From contig NZ_PJBC01000065.1 of assembly GCF_002836515.1 (NCBI RefSeq), positions 1 through 64,000 of the forward strand: a DNA stretch of 64,000 nt. The letters are read 5' to 3'. The position numbers were made by a program, and so were the translations under genes. Every line of letters begins with the position of its first letter. The first letter of the stretch is position 1. This stretch comes from Pseudomonas sp. Choline-02u-1. GTDB taxonomy: Bacteria; Pseudomonadota; Gammaproteobacteria; Pseudomonadales; Pseudomonadaceae. The notes beneath the pieces were generated by a model that was not told where the DNA came from, made no database searches, and saw only the letters and a list, made by a program, of their open reading frames with translations. This document shows positions 51,847 to 61,888 of this stretch, piece after piece.

Positions 51847-52332
51847 TACACAGACGTTCGTAGCAAGCTTCTTGCCTAAGCCCGGCCCTCAGCCGGGCTA
51901 ATGGCATTTGCGTAAAACGCTTGATGCTTCACCGTCGACGCCGCCGATGCGACCGAGACAAATCTGCTTCACCGCGTCAGGCCTGGCTCTTTTGCCAGCG
52001 GTGCACGTCTTTTCTGACGAGCCTTTCAAGGCTACTGACGAGCACACCCACTGATTCCTCTTACGACGATCAGCCCAAGGCACCTGTATGCGTGCCCGCG
52101 TTATTGAGCTATCCGAGGTCGACAACCGGCCGTCAGCGGATTCGGCGCAACACTTCCAAATAGTCGAAGACTGATAGGTACTAACGTCAGTGGATTTTCG
52201 GCAGATACACTTCCCGATAGCGATCACGCAGACGACACCGGTCGAGCCGCATATTTTGTGCGTTTCCAACAATGGCCCGCGTCCGACAGCCTGTCGCAAC
52301 GGACTTATTACAGCGCAGACGACGAGAACGCC
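51847..52332. other. Gene-free rpsU-dnaG intergenic region (486 nt)
   Basis: No reading frame here is convincing. A 28-codon frame at 52088-52174 has no ribosome-binding site or recognisable family. The base composition is lower in GC than the neighbours. It starts with a hairpin at 51879-51899. In P. aeruginosa an extra small gene is annotated in this position, so this may be a site of loss or a long regulatory leader for dnaG-rpoD. Confidence 0.6.
51879..51899 (+). terminator. Hairpin after rpsU, possible attenuator
   Basis: AGCCCGGC and GCCGGGCT make an 8-bp stem with loop CCTCA, 32 nt after the rpsU stop. No U run follows, so partial termination or RNA processing between rpsU and dnaG is more likely than a full stop, as known for the E. 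coli operon. Confidence 0.5.
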
Positions 52333-54297
52333 ATGGCCGGGCTGATTCCCCAGAGCTTCATTGACGACCTGCTGAACCGCACCGACATCGTCGACGTGGT
52401 CAGCTCGCGCGTGCAATTGAAGAAGGCCGGCAAGAACTACACCGCCTGTTGCCCGTTCCACAAAGAGAAGACCCCGTCATTCAGCGTCAGCCCCGACAAG
52501 CAATTCTATTACTGCTTCGGCTGCGGCGCCGGTGGCAACGCCCTCGGCTTTCTCATGGATCACGACAACCTGGATTTCCCCCAGGCCGTTGAAGATCTTG
52601 CCAAAGCCGCTGGCATGGAAATCCCTCGCGAAGAAAGCGGCCGCGAGCGCAAGCCGCGCCAGCCGACCGATTCGCCGCTGTATCCGCTTCTCACCGCCGC
52701 CGCTGACTTCTATCGGCAGGCACTCAAGAGTCATCCGTCGCGCAAGGCTGCGGTGGATTACCTCAAGGGCCGCGGCCTGACCGGCGAGATCGCTCGGGAT
52801 TTCGGCCTCGGCTTTGCTCCGCCGGGCTGGGACAATCTGCTCAAGCATCTGAGCAGCGACACCCTGCAACAAAAGGCCATGATCGAAGCCGGCCTGCTGA
52901 TCGAGAACACCGAAACCGGCAAGCGCTATGATCGCTTCCGTGATCGCGTGATGTTCCCGATCCGCGACACCCGCGGACGAATCATCGCCTTTGGCGGCCG
53001 CGTACTGGGCGACGACAAGCCCAAGTACCTGAACTCACCGGAAACTCCGGTATTCCACAAAGGCCAGGAGCTCTACGGCCTTTATGAAGCGCGCAAGAAC
53101 AATCGCAACCTCGACGAAATCATCGTTGTCGAAGGCTATATGGACGTCATCGCCCTTGCCCAGCAAGGTTTGCGCAACGCCGTCGCGACGCTGGGTACCG
53201 CAACCAGCGAAGAACACTTGAAACGCCTGTTCCGCGTTGTGCCGAACGTATTGTTCTGCTTCGACGGCGACCAGGCCGGCCGCAATGCCGCTTGGCGCGC
53301 ACTGGAGGCGACTCTCCCGTGCCTGCAGGACGGTCGTCGCGCGCGGTTTCTGTTTCTGCCCGAAGGCGAAGACCCGGATACCCTGGTTCGCGCCGAAGGC
53401 ACCGATGCCTTCAAGGCGCGCATCAATCAGCACGCGCAGCCGCTGGCCGACTATTTTTTTCAGCAACTGACCGAAGAATCCGATCCGCGCTCGCTCGAGG
53501 GCAAGGCGCACATGGCCACTCTCGCCGCACCGCTGATCGACAAGGTGCCGGGCGCGAATCTGCGCATCCTGATGCGCCAGCGCCTGACAGAAATCACCGG
53601 CCTGAGCAGCGAGACCGTCAGCCAACTGGTTCAGAGTGCGCCGCAGGAAGCACCGCCCGCTTACGATCCGGGCATCGATTACGACGCCATGCCGGATTAC
53701 AGCGACTACCATCAGCCGCAGGCACAGGACATGTATGTGCCGCAGCAGGAATGGACGCCGAAGAAACCCGGCGCCGGCGGCAAGAAGTGGGACAAGAAAC
53801 CGTGGGACAAGAATGGCAAGCGTGGCGGCGATCGCGAACAGCAGCGCCCGCGCACACCGATTGGCGTTGAATCGCCAACCCTGACGGCCCTCAGAACATT
53901 GCTCCATCATCCGCAACTGGCCAAGCGCGTCGAAGACGCCGGGCACATCGCCGATGAAAATCAGACCAACGCCCAGCTGCTTGTGGCGTTGCTGGAAGCC
54001 GTACAGAAGAATCCCAAGCTAAACTCATTTCAGTTGATCGCGCGATGGCACGGCACTGAACAGGGTCGCTTGCTAAAGGCACTGGCAGAAAAGGAATGGC
54101 TGATTGATGGAGATAACCTTGAACAACAGTTTTTCGACACCATTACTAGCTTGTCAGCCCGCCAACGCGAGCGAAATCTCGAACAGTTACTCAGGAAAGC
54201 GCGGCAAAGCGAACTGAGCGTCGAAGAGAAAAATCAACTGCGCGACCTTTTAAGTCGCAATGTTTCCGCATCAAACCCGACCTCAACTGGCGCGTGA
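52333..54297 (+). CDS. dnaG: DNA primase
   Basis: Synthesises RNA primers at the replication fork. The 654-aa protein has a CHC2 zinc domain (CCPFHKEKTPSF and FGCGAGG), a TOPRIM catalytic core (VVEGYMDVIAL and CFDGDQAGRNAA) and a C-terminal DnaB-interaction domain. A basic Lys/Pro/Gly-rich linker at about residues 470-505 is long. Start ATG 52333 (MAGLIPQSFIDDLL) without a strong Shine-Dalgarno; the frame is open to 52258. Confidence 0.97.
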   Translation: MAGLIPQSFIDDLLNRTDIVDVVSSRVQLKKAGKNYTACCPFHKEKTPSFSVSPDKQFYYCFGCGAGGNALGFLMDHDNLDFPQAVEDLAKAAGMEIPREESGRERKPRQPTDSPLYPLLTAAADFYRQALKSHPSRKAAVDYLKGRGLTGEIARDFGLGFAPPGWDNLLKHLSSDTLQQKAMIEAGLLIENTETGKRYDRFRDRVMFPIRDTRGRIIAFGGRVLGDDKPKYLNSPETPVFHKGQELYGLYEARKNNRNLDEIIVVEGYMDVIALAQQGLRNAVATLGTATSEEHLKRLFRVVPNVLFCFDGDQAGRNAAWRALEATLPCLQDGRRARFLFLPEGEDPDTLVRAEGTDAFKARINQHAQPLADYFFQQLTEESDPRSLEGKAHMATLAAPLIDKVPGANLRILMRQRLTEITGLSSETVSQLVQSAPQEAPPAYDPGIDYDAMPDYSDYHQPQAQDMYVPQQEWTPKKPGAGGKKWDKKPWDKNGKRGGDREQQRPRTPIGVESPTLTALRTLLHHPQLAKRVEDAGHIADENQTNAQLLVALLEAVQKNPKLNSFQLIARWHGTEQGRLLKALAEKEWLIDGDNLEQQFFDTITSLSARQRERNLEQLLRKARQSELSVEEKNQLRDLLSRNVSASNPTSTGA

Positions 54298-54317
54298 GGT
54301 CATAGCTCAGGTATAAT
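54288..54317 (+). promoter_or_regulatory. Candidate rpoD promoter
   Basis: A perfect TATAAT at 54312-54317, 48 nt before the rpoD start and overlapping the end of dnaG. The -35 region (TGGCGC, 18-nt spacing) is poor, so it may rely on an activator or an alternative sigma factor for heat shock. Confidence 0.5.
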
Positions 54318-54364
54318 CCTCGGCTTGTTTTTTGCCCGCCAAGACCTTCAGTGGATAGGGTGTT

Positions 54365-56212
<1,848 letters not shown>

Positions 56213-56218
56213 CACCAG

Positions 56219-56246
56219 AACCCCCGGCCCAGGCCGGGGGTTTTGT
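56219..56246 (+). terminator. Intrinsic terminator of rpoD
   Basis: CCCCCGGCC pairs with GGCCGGGGG around CA, followed by TTTTGTTTTA. It ends the rpsU-dnaG-rpoD unit. Confidence 0.93.
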
Positions 56247-56337
56247 TTTATGGCAGATTAAATTCCCCGCTCCCCCCTCCCCGCCGCATACCCCGTCTAC
56301 ACTCGAAACAATCCCCCCCAGCCCTGACGAGAGCGTT

Positions 56338-59300
56338 ATGCCCAGACTGGCGCCCGTGCTTTTTCTGCTGTCATTGATGATCTGCACCGCCACGGCTGAC
56401 GCGCTGACTCTCACCGATGAAGAACGCAGCTGGCTGGCGGCTCACCCTGACTTGCGCCTGGGTGTCGATGCATCGTGGCCGCCGTTCGAATTTCGGGATG
56501 ATCAGAACCGTTATCAAGGGTTGGCAGCCGACTATATCGACGTGATCCGTCAACGCCTGGCGATCAAACTCACGCCCATCGAACCAGTGAGCTGGACGGT
56601 AGTGCTGGAGCAGGTGAAGAAGGGCAAGATCGATTTGCTGCCGGGAATCATGTCGACGCCGGAGCGCCAGAACTATCTGTCATTCACCCGGCCGTACCTC
56701 GACTTCCCGATCGTCATCCTCGCCCATGTCGGTGGCGCCCAACCGCGCAAACTTGACGACTTGTACGGGCTGAAAATCGCTGTGGTGGAAAACTACGCCC
56801 CCCACGAACTGCTGCGCACTCACCACCCCGATCTGAATCTGGTCGCCATGCCCAATGTCAGTTCAGCGCTGCAAGCGCTGGCGACCGATGAAGTGGACGC
56901 GGTAGTCGGCGATCTGGCTTCCAGCGTCTGGAGCCTGCGCCAGCTCAAGCTCGACGGCCTCTACGTCAGCGGCGAAACGCCGTATCGTTATCAACTGGCG
57001 ATGGCTGTGCCCCGCGACAACAAAGTGCTCGTCGGGATTCTCGATAAAGTCCTCGCCGACATGACGCCAGCGGAAATCAGCAGCATCCAGGAACATTGGG
57101 TGGGTAATGTGCTCGACCACCGTACCTTCTGGTCGGACCTGCTGATGTACGGGCTGCCCGGCCTGTTGCTGCTGATGACAATCCTGGCCGTGGTAATCCG
57201 CATCAATCGCCGCCTGAGCTCTGAAATCACCCGGCGCATCGACCTTGAGCAGGAATTGCGCAGCAGCGAATATCACTACCGCGGCCTGGTGGAGAGCTTG
57301 TCGGCCATCGCCTGGGAAGCGCGTATGAGCGACTTCACCTACAGCTATGTTTCGCCGCACGCTGAGGATTTGCTCGGTTATCCCCAGGCTCATTGGCTGA
57401 TCCCGGGCTTCTGGCACAACATCATTCACCCCGCCGACCTGACCCGCACGCAGAACTACTGCAAGGAAGCGCTGCGCCAGGGCCGCGACCATATCGTTGA
57501 CTATCGCGTGATCACCGCCGACGGCCGCTGCCTGTGGGTGCGCGATATCGTCAGCCTGATTGAGCATGGCCACGAGCCAGTGATGCGCGGGTTGATGATC
57601 GACATCAGCGAAATCAAGCGCACCGAAGAGGCGCTGCGCCTGTCGGAGCAGAAATTCGCTTCGGTGTTCGAGCAATGCCCGGACATTCTGGTGATCGCAC
57701 GCCTGTCCGACGGCTGCCTGCTGGAGGTCAACGAGGCCTTCGAAGAGCAGATCGGCCTACGGGCCGAGGACGTGATCGGCCAAACTGCCACCAATCTCAA
57801 TATCTGGGGCATTCCCGGCGTCGGGCCGGGCCTCTTGCAGCGTTTGCAGGCTGGCAGCATCCGCAATCTGGAAATGCCCTTTCGCCGCAATAACGGCCAA
57901 GTGTTCACCGGGCTGATTTCCGCCGAGCCCTTCGACCTCGACACCACCCCGGCGCTGGTGGTTGTAGTGCGCGACATCAGCCAGCTCAAGGAAACGCAAC
58001 AGCAACTGCAAACCTCGGAGGAGAAGTTTGCCAAGGCTTTCCATGCATCACCGGATGGCTTGCTGCTGTCGCGCCAGAGCGACGGGCTGCTGTTGGAGGT
58101 CAACGAAGGCTTCAGTCGCATCACCGGCTTCAACAGCGCCATGTCAGTAGATCGCTCGACGCTGGATCTGGGGATCTGGGTCAACCTCAATGAACGCAAA
58201 CAGATGCTCGACCTGCTGCAACGCGACGGTTTTGTCCGCGACTTCACTTGTCATATCCGTCGCAGCGATGGGCAGATCCGCCTGTGCGAGGTCTCCAGTC
58301 GCCCACTGCCGATCGGCGACGAAGACTGCATGCTGACCATCGCCCGCGACATCACCGAACGCCATCTCATGCAGGAAAAACTGCAACAGGCTGCGACCGT
58401 TTTCGAGAGCACCGCCGAAGGCGTGTTGATCACCGATACCCAACAACACATCAGCGCGGTCAATCGCGCCTTCACTGAAATTACCGGCTACAGCGAAAGC
58501 GAAGCGCTGGGCCACACGCCACGGCTATTGGCGTCGGGGCTGCATGACAGCGCTTTCTATGCGGCGATGTGGCACCAGCTGACCGATGAAGGCCACTGGC
58601 AAGGCGAGATTTCCAACCGGCGCAAGAATGGCGAGCTGTACCCCAGCTGGCTGACCATCAGCGCCGTGCGCAATCGTGACAAATTCATCACCCACTTCGT
58701 CGCGGTGTTCGCCGATATTTCCAGCCTCAAGCACGCCCAGGCCAAGCTCGATTACCAGGCTCACCACGACCCGCTCACCGGCTTGCCGAACCGCACATTA
58801 TTCGAAAGCCGTTTGCAAATGGCCCTCACCAGCCAACAGGAAAATGGCGGCCAGGGCGCCGTGCTGTTTCTCGACCTCGATCGCTTCAAACACATCAACG
58901 ACAGCCTCGGCCACCCGGTCGGCGACCTGTTGCTCAAGGGCATCGCCGTGCGCCTGAAGGAACAGTTACGGGATATCGATACCGTTGCGCGGTTAGGTGG
59001 CGACGAATTCATCCTTCTGCTGCCGGGTTTGCAGCAAGCCAGCGACGCCGACAACATCGCGACGAAACTGCTCAACTGCTTCGGTGCGCCTTTTCAGGCC
59101 GGCGAACACGAGTTTTTCATCAGCGCCAGTATCGGTACCAGCCTCTATCCACGCGACGGTTGCGACGTGGCCACGCTGGTAAAAAACGCCGACGCGGCGA
59201 TGTACCGCTCCAAAGCCAAGGGGCGCAACCGCGTCGAAAGCTACACACGCGACCTCACCGCCCAGGCCAGTGAACGCATAGCGCTGGAACACGAACTGCG

Positions 59301-60084
59301 CCGCGCCATCGAGCGCGACGAACTGTTTCTCTACTACCAGCCGAAAATCAGCTTGGACGACCACCGTCTGGTCGGTGCAGAAGCTCTGATTCGCTGGCGC
59401 CACCCGACCTTCGGCGAAGTGCCACCCGAGCACTTCATCCCATTGGCCGAAGAGAACGGCATGATCCTGCAGATCGGTGACTGGGTGCTGGAAACCGCAT
59501 GTCGGCAGATGTTCGAGTGGAACCGGATCTACCAACCACTCGGCCCCCTTTCGGTGAACCTCGCCGGCGCGCAACTACGCCAGCCAAATCTGCTGGTGCG
59601 CATCGAACAGCTGCTCAAGGAAAACCGCCTGCGCCCGGATTTACTGCAACTGGAAATTACCGAAAATTTCATCATGAGTCAGGCCGAGGAGGCGCTGGCG
59701 GTACTGCACCAGCTCAAACACCTCGGCGTGCAACTGGCGATCGATGACTTCGGCACCGGCTATTCCTCGCTCAGCTACCTCAAGCGCCTGCCGCTGGACA
59801 TCCTCAAGATCGACCAGTCTTTCGTTCGCGGACTGCCCGACGACCCCCACGACGCGGCGATCGTGCGCGCCATCATCGCACTCGGCCGCAGCATGCAGTT
59901 CACCGTGATTGCCGAAGGCGTGGAAACCCAGGCGCAACAACAATTCCTTGCCGCGGAAGGCTGTGAACAGATCCAGGGCTACATCGTCAGTCTGCCGTTG
60001 CCACCGGACGAATTCGCCGCGACATTTCTGCATGTAACCGTATCGGATTTTTCGGATAGCACAGCCGCGAAACCGTCGCTATAA
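56338..60084 (+). CDS. rmcA: RmcA-like dual GGDEF/EAL c-di-GMP enzyme
   Basis: A 1248-aa membrane protein: signal segment, periplasmic SBP_bac_3-type domain (about 25-260), membrane helix at about 268-290, four PAS domains (about 305-800), GGDEF with intact GGDEF at 887-891 and EAL with intact EAL at 1015-1017. Architecture, size and location after rpoD match PA0575 (RmcA), which lowers c-di-GMP in response to redox state in P. aeruginosa. Both catalytic signatures are complete. Start ATG 56338 (MPRLAPVLF) is chosen over an upstream frame that overlaps the terminator. The stop TAA lies within the -10 of the next tRNA. Confidence 0.92.
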   Translation: MPRLAPVLFLLSLMICTATADALTLTDEERSWLAAHPDLRLGVDASWPPFEFRDDQNRYQGLAADYIDVIRQRLAIKLTPIEPVSWTVVLEQVKKGKIDLLPGIMSTPERQNYLSFTRPYLDFPIVILAHVGGAQPRKLDDLYGLKIAVVENYAPHELLRTHHPDLNLVAMPNVSSALQALATDEVDAVVGDLASSVWSLRQLKLDGLYVSGETPYRYQLAMAVPRDNKVLVGILDKVLADMTPAEISSIQEHWVGNVLDHRTFWSDLLMYGLPGLLLLMTILAVVIRINRRLSSEITRRIDLEQELRSSEYHYRGLVESLSAIAWEARMSDFTYSYVSPHAEDLLGYPQAHWLIPGFWHNIIHPADLTRTQNYCKEALRQGRDHIVDYRVITADGRCLWVRDIVSLIEHGHEPVMRGLMIDISEIKRTEEALRLSEQKFASVFEQCPDILVIARLSDGCLLEVNEAFEEQIGLRAEDVIGQTATNLNIWGIPGVGPGLLQRLQAGSIRNLEMPFRRNNGQVFTGLISAEPFDLDTTPALVVVVRDISQLKETQQQLQTSEEKFAKAFHASPDGLLLSRQSDGLLLEVNEGFSRITGFNSAMSVDRSTLDLGIWVNLNERKQMLDLLQRDGFVRDFTCHIRRSDGQIRLCEVSSRPLPIGDEDCMLTIARDITERHLMQEKLQQAATVFESTAEGVLITDTQQHISAVNRAFTEITGYSESEALGHTPRLLASGLHDSAFYAAMWHQLTDEGHWQGEISNRRKNGELYPSWLTISAVRNRDKFITHFVAVFADISSLKHAQAKLDYQAHHDPLTGLPNRTLFESRLQMALTSQQENGGQGAVLFLDLDRFKHINDSLGHPVGDLLLKGIAVRLKEQLRDIDTVARLGGDEFILLLPGLQQASDADNIATKLLNCFGAPFQAGEHEFFISASIGTSLYPRDGCDVATLVKNADAAMYRSKAKGRNRVESYTRDLTAQASERIALEHELRRAIERDELFLYYQPKISLDDHRLVGAEALIRWRHPTFGEVPPEHFIPLAEENGMILQIGDWVLETACRQMFEWNRIYQPLGPLSVNLAGAQLRQPNLLVRIEQLLKENRLRPDLLQLEITENFIMSQAEEALAVLHQLKHLGVQLAIDDFGTGYSSLSYLKRLPLDILKIDQSFVRGLPDDPHDAAIVRAIIALGRSMQFTVIAEGVETQAQQQFLAAEGCEQIQGYIVSLPLPPDEFAATFLHVTVSDFSDSTAAKPSL

Positions 60085-60085
60085 T
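60080..60085 (+). promoter_or_regulatory. Promoter -10 of the tRNA gene, overlapping the rmcA stop
   Basis: TATAAT at 60080-60085 is 15 nt before the tRNA. The TAA stop of rmcA (60082-60084) is inside it. No good -35 lies 16-18 nt upstream. Confidence 0.55.
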
Positions 60086-60099
60086 CCGCCGCCTACTGA

Positions 60100-60176
60100 G
60101 GGCCTATAGCTCAGTTGGTTAGAGCAGAGGACTCATAATCCTTTGGTCCACGGTTCGAGTCCGTGTGGGCCCACCA
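60100..60176 (+). tRNA. tRNA with anticodon CAU, probably tRNA-Ile2 (lysidine type)
   Basis: A 77-nt cloverleaf with encoded CCA; anticodon CAT at 60134-60136 in loop CTCATAA. Acceptor positions C4-G69 and C5-G68 and the variable loop TTGGTC match E. coli tRNA-Ile2 (ileX) rather than elongator tRNA-Met. TilS would convert C34 to lysidine to read AUA. An elongator Met assignment is the alternative. The acceptor contains one U.G pair (6-67). Confidence 0.85.
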
Positions 60177-60183
60177 AACAAAC

Positions 60184-60217
60184 AAAGGCTTGTGCTTGAT
60201 GGCATAGGCCTTTTTTG
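60184..60217 (+). terminator. Terminator of the tRNA
   Basis: AAAGGC (60184-60189) pairs with GCCTTT (60208-60213), followed by a T-rich run TTTTGTTTT. The stem is short, but the T run is strong. Confidence 0.7.
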
Positions 60218-60321
60218 TTTTCGTGTTTTGTGGGCCATTCAGCCGTACCCGTCACCAGGATGTGAGTGGCGCATGCGGGACATACCCGACATCAATTGCA
60301 ATGGAGCAGGCAAAGAGCGTA

Positions 60322-61053
60322 ATGGAAAAGGAACTTCCGGAAATACACATCGAAGACACCATCAAAGTTCTTGAGCACTTGAGTACCTGCAGGCCCCTGA
60401 AGGCGTCTGCGAGACGCAGCAGGCTCGAAGTGAACGCAGAGAAGTTTGCCAATTGGTGTCTCGCTCTTGGCGGTGCCGGAATGGCCGTGGCTGCCTGCAT
60501 GGCCTACTGGCATACACCGCAGACTCCGCTGCCGGAACAGGCCAAATATCTGGCTCTCCTTCTAGTGTTCGCCTCGACAATATTTACTCTGCTGTCGCTG
60601 CTTACACCTATCCTGGCATTGATCCACGCGCTCTTCCGATGGGAGACCATCACCTTGAGAAGCATGATCGCCGATGTCAAACACGAGAATGCGTTAGTAG
60701 ATTCACTTCAACCTCATACGGAAGTGGCGCTTCTAGATGCAAAATATTTGCTCGAACTCAGAATCAATCGAGCAGAAGCCCGAGTTGCCCTGTTTTTTGG
60801 CGAAAAAGCTGCAGCACTTGCTTTGCTGGGAACGGCCTACGTTTGCGCGGAAAAATTCGGCGGTTTGCCCTGGATCAGTCAGACCCTGTTGACCGGACCT
60901 GTGCGCGGAAACTGGGGAAATAGCGCTTTATTAATGATTATTGCTTTGGTACTCGGCCTATCCATAGGGGCGGTATTGCTCAAACATGTAAATCTCCGGT
61001 ACCGCTTTCAGATCGAGCTTATCGATCGGGCATTACGCAGAATGGCCAGATAA
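60322..61053 (+). CDS. Orphan four-helix membrane protein of unknown function
   Basis: I do not recognise this family. The 243-aa protein has an N-terminal cytoplasmic-type stretch (MEKELPEIHIEDTIKVLEHL), then hydrophobic segments at about residues 45-63, 76-106, 160-178 and 204-224, the last followed by a basic tail. Between helices 2 and 3 is a charged region (LRSMIADVKHENALVD). ATG 60322 has AAAGAG just upstream; ATG 60301 is an alternative. It sits alone between a tRNA and an Lrp gene, is less GC-rich than its neighbours, and has its own terminator, so it may be acquired. Confidence 0.7.
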   Translation: MEKELPEIHIEDTIKVLEHLSTCRPLKASARRSRLEVNAEKFANWCLALGGAGMAVAACMAYWHTPQTPLPEQAKYLALLLVFASTIFTLLSLLTPILALIHALFRWETITLRSMIADVKHENALVDSLQPHTEVALLDAKYLLELRINRAEARVALFFGEKAAALALLGTAYVCAEKFGGLPWISQTLLTGPVRGNWGNSALLMIIALVLGLSIGAVLLKHVNLRYRFQIELIDRALRRMAR

Positions 61054-61071
61054 CCGACAATCCAATCGAAT

Positions 61072-61097
61072 AAAGCAGCGCATTGCGCTGCTTTTTT
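61072..61097 (+). terminator. Intrinsic terminator of the orphan membrane-protein gene
   Basis: AAAGCAGCG pairs with CGCTGCTTT around CATTG, followed by more T. Good terminator in the rightward direction. Confidence 0.92.
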
Positions 61098-61200
61098 GTT
61101 TCTCCTCTTCGCTCCCCAAGGTGGCAAACCATTCGATTTATCGCCCACAAGCGCCTGGCCGGTTGAGCCTGTAACATGCTCGCTCCAAGATCCGCGCCCT

Positions 61201-61674
61201 ATGGAGCCCCCCTTGTCAGACACCCGCCCTGCTGCGCTCGACGAAATCGACCGCCAGCTGATCGCCGCGCTGCAAATCAACGCCCGCGAAAGCGTGGCCA
61301 TGCTTGCCCGTCAGCTAGGCATTGCTCGCACGACGGTGACGTCGCGTCTGGCCCGGCTGGAAAAGGCCAAAGTGATCACCGGTTACGGCGTGCGCCTCGG
61401 TCAGCGTGTCGTCGATGGCGGGCTGCAAGCCTACGTCGGGATCAAGGTGCAGCCGCGCTCCGGCAAGGACGTGCTGCGGCGCTTGAGTGCGATGGCGCAG
61501 GTGCAGCAGCTGTGTGCGGTGAGTGGCGAATTTGATTATGTGGCGTGGTTGCGCACCGATTCGCCGGAGCAGCTTGATCAGTTGCTGGATCAGATTGGCA
61601 GCGTCGATGGCGTGGAGAAGACCACGACGTCGATCATTCTGAGCAGCAAGATTGATCGGGGGCAACCGGTCTGA
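61201..61674 (+). CDS. Lrp/AsnC family transcriptional regulator
   Basis: The 157-aa protein has an N-terminal winged helix-turn-helix (DEIDRQLIAALQINARESVA, then LARQLGIARTTVTSRLARLE) and a C-terminal RAM ligand-binding domain with VSGEFDYVAWLRTD. It lies immediately before davB on the same strand, so it probably regulates lysine catabolism. ATG 61201 is used; TTG 61213 with GGAG upstream is a possible alternative. Confidence 0.9.
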   Translation: MEPPLSDTRPAALDEIDRQLIAALQINARESVAMLARQLGIARTTVTSRLARLEKAKVITGYGVRLGQRVVDGGLQAYVGIKVQPRSGKDVLRRLSAMAQVQQLCAVSGEFDYVAWLRTDSPEQLDQLLDQIGSVDGVEKTTTSIILSSKIDRGQPV

Positions 61675-61702
61675 GCATTGGCCGGGCATTCCAGTTGCGC
61701 CG

Positions 61703-61726
61703 CTTCGCGAGCAGGCTTGCTCTCAC
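61703..61726. repeat. Degenerate family A REP unit
   Basis: CTTCGCGAGCAGGCTTGCTC followed by TCAC has the core of a REP half but with internal differences (GCAGGCTTGC). It lies in the 214-nt gap between the Lrp gene and davB; nothing else there is recognisable apart from a TATACT at 61843-61848 that could be a davB -10. Confidence 0.55.
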
Positions 61727-61888
61727 TTTTTGGTCGGTATGCAGCCTGCAATCGTCAGTCTGCACAACAATCAGGCAAAACGACGACACATTGCGTCTTA
61801 TTAACGCGCTCCGCGCTCCCTAGAATGGCTGGCATCTTTTTCTATACTCAGACGCGAATCCTGCGTCGAGTCGCCAACAAGGTCAGCC

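Noticed and set aside
52088..52174. 28-codon frame (MRARVIELSEVDNR...) between rpsU and dnaG
   Set aside because: No Shine-Dalgarno, no relative I recognise and no coupling to a neighbour. Kept only as part of the gene-free region.
60161..60240. Possible attachment site: GTGGGCC near 60229 repeating the tRNA 3' end
   Set aside because: Only about 8 nt match, there is no integrase gene and no second tRNA end further right, so chance is likely.
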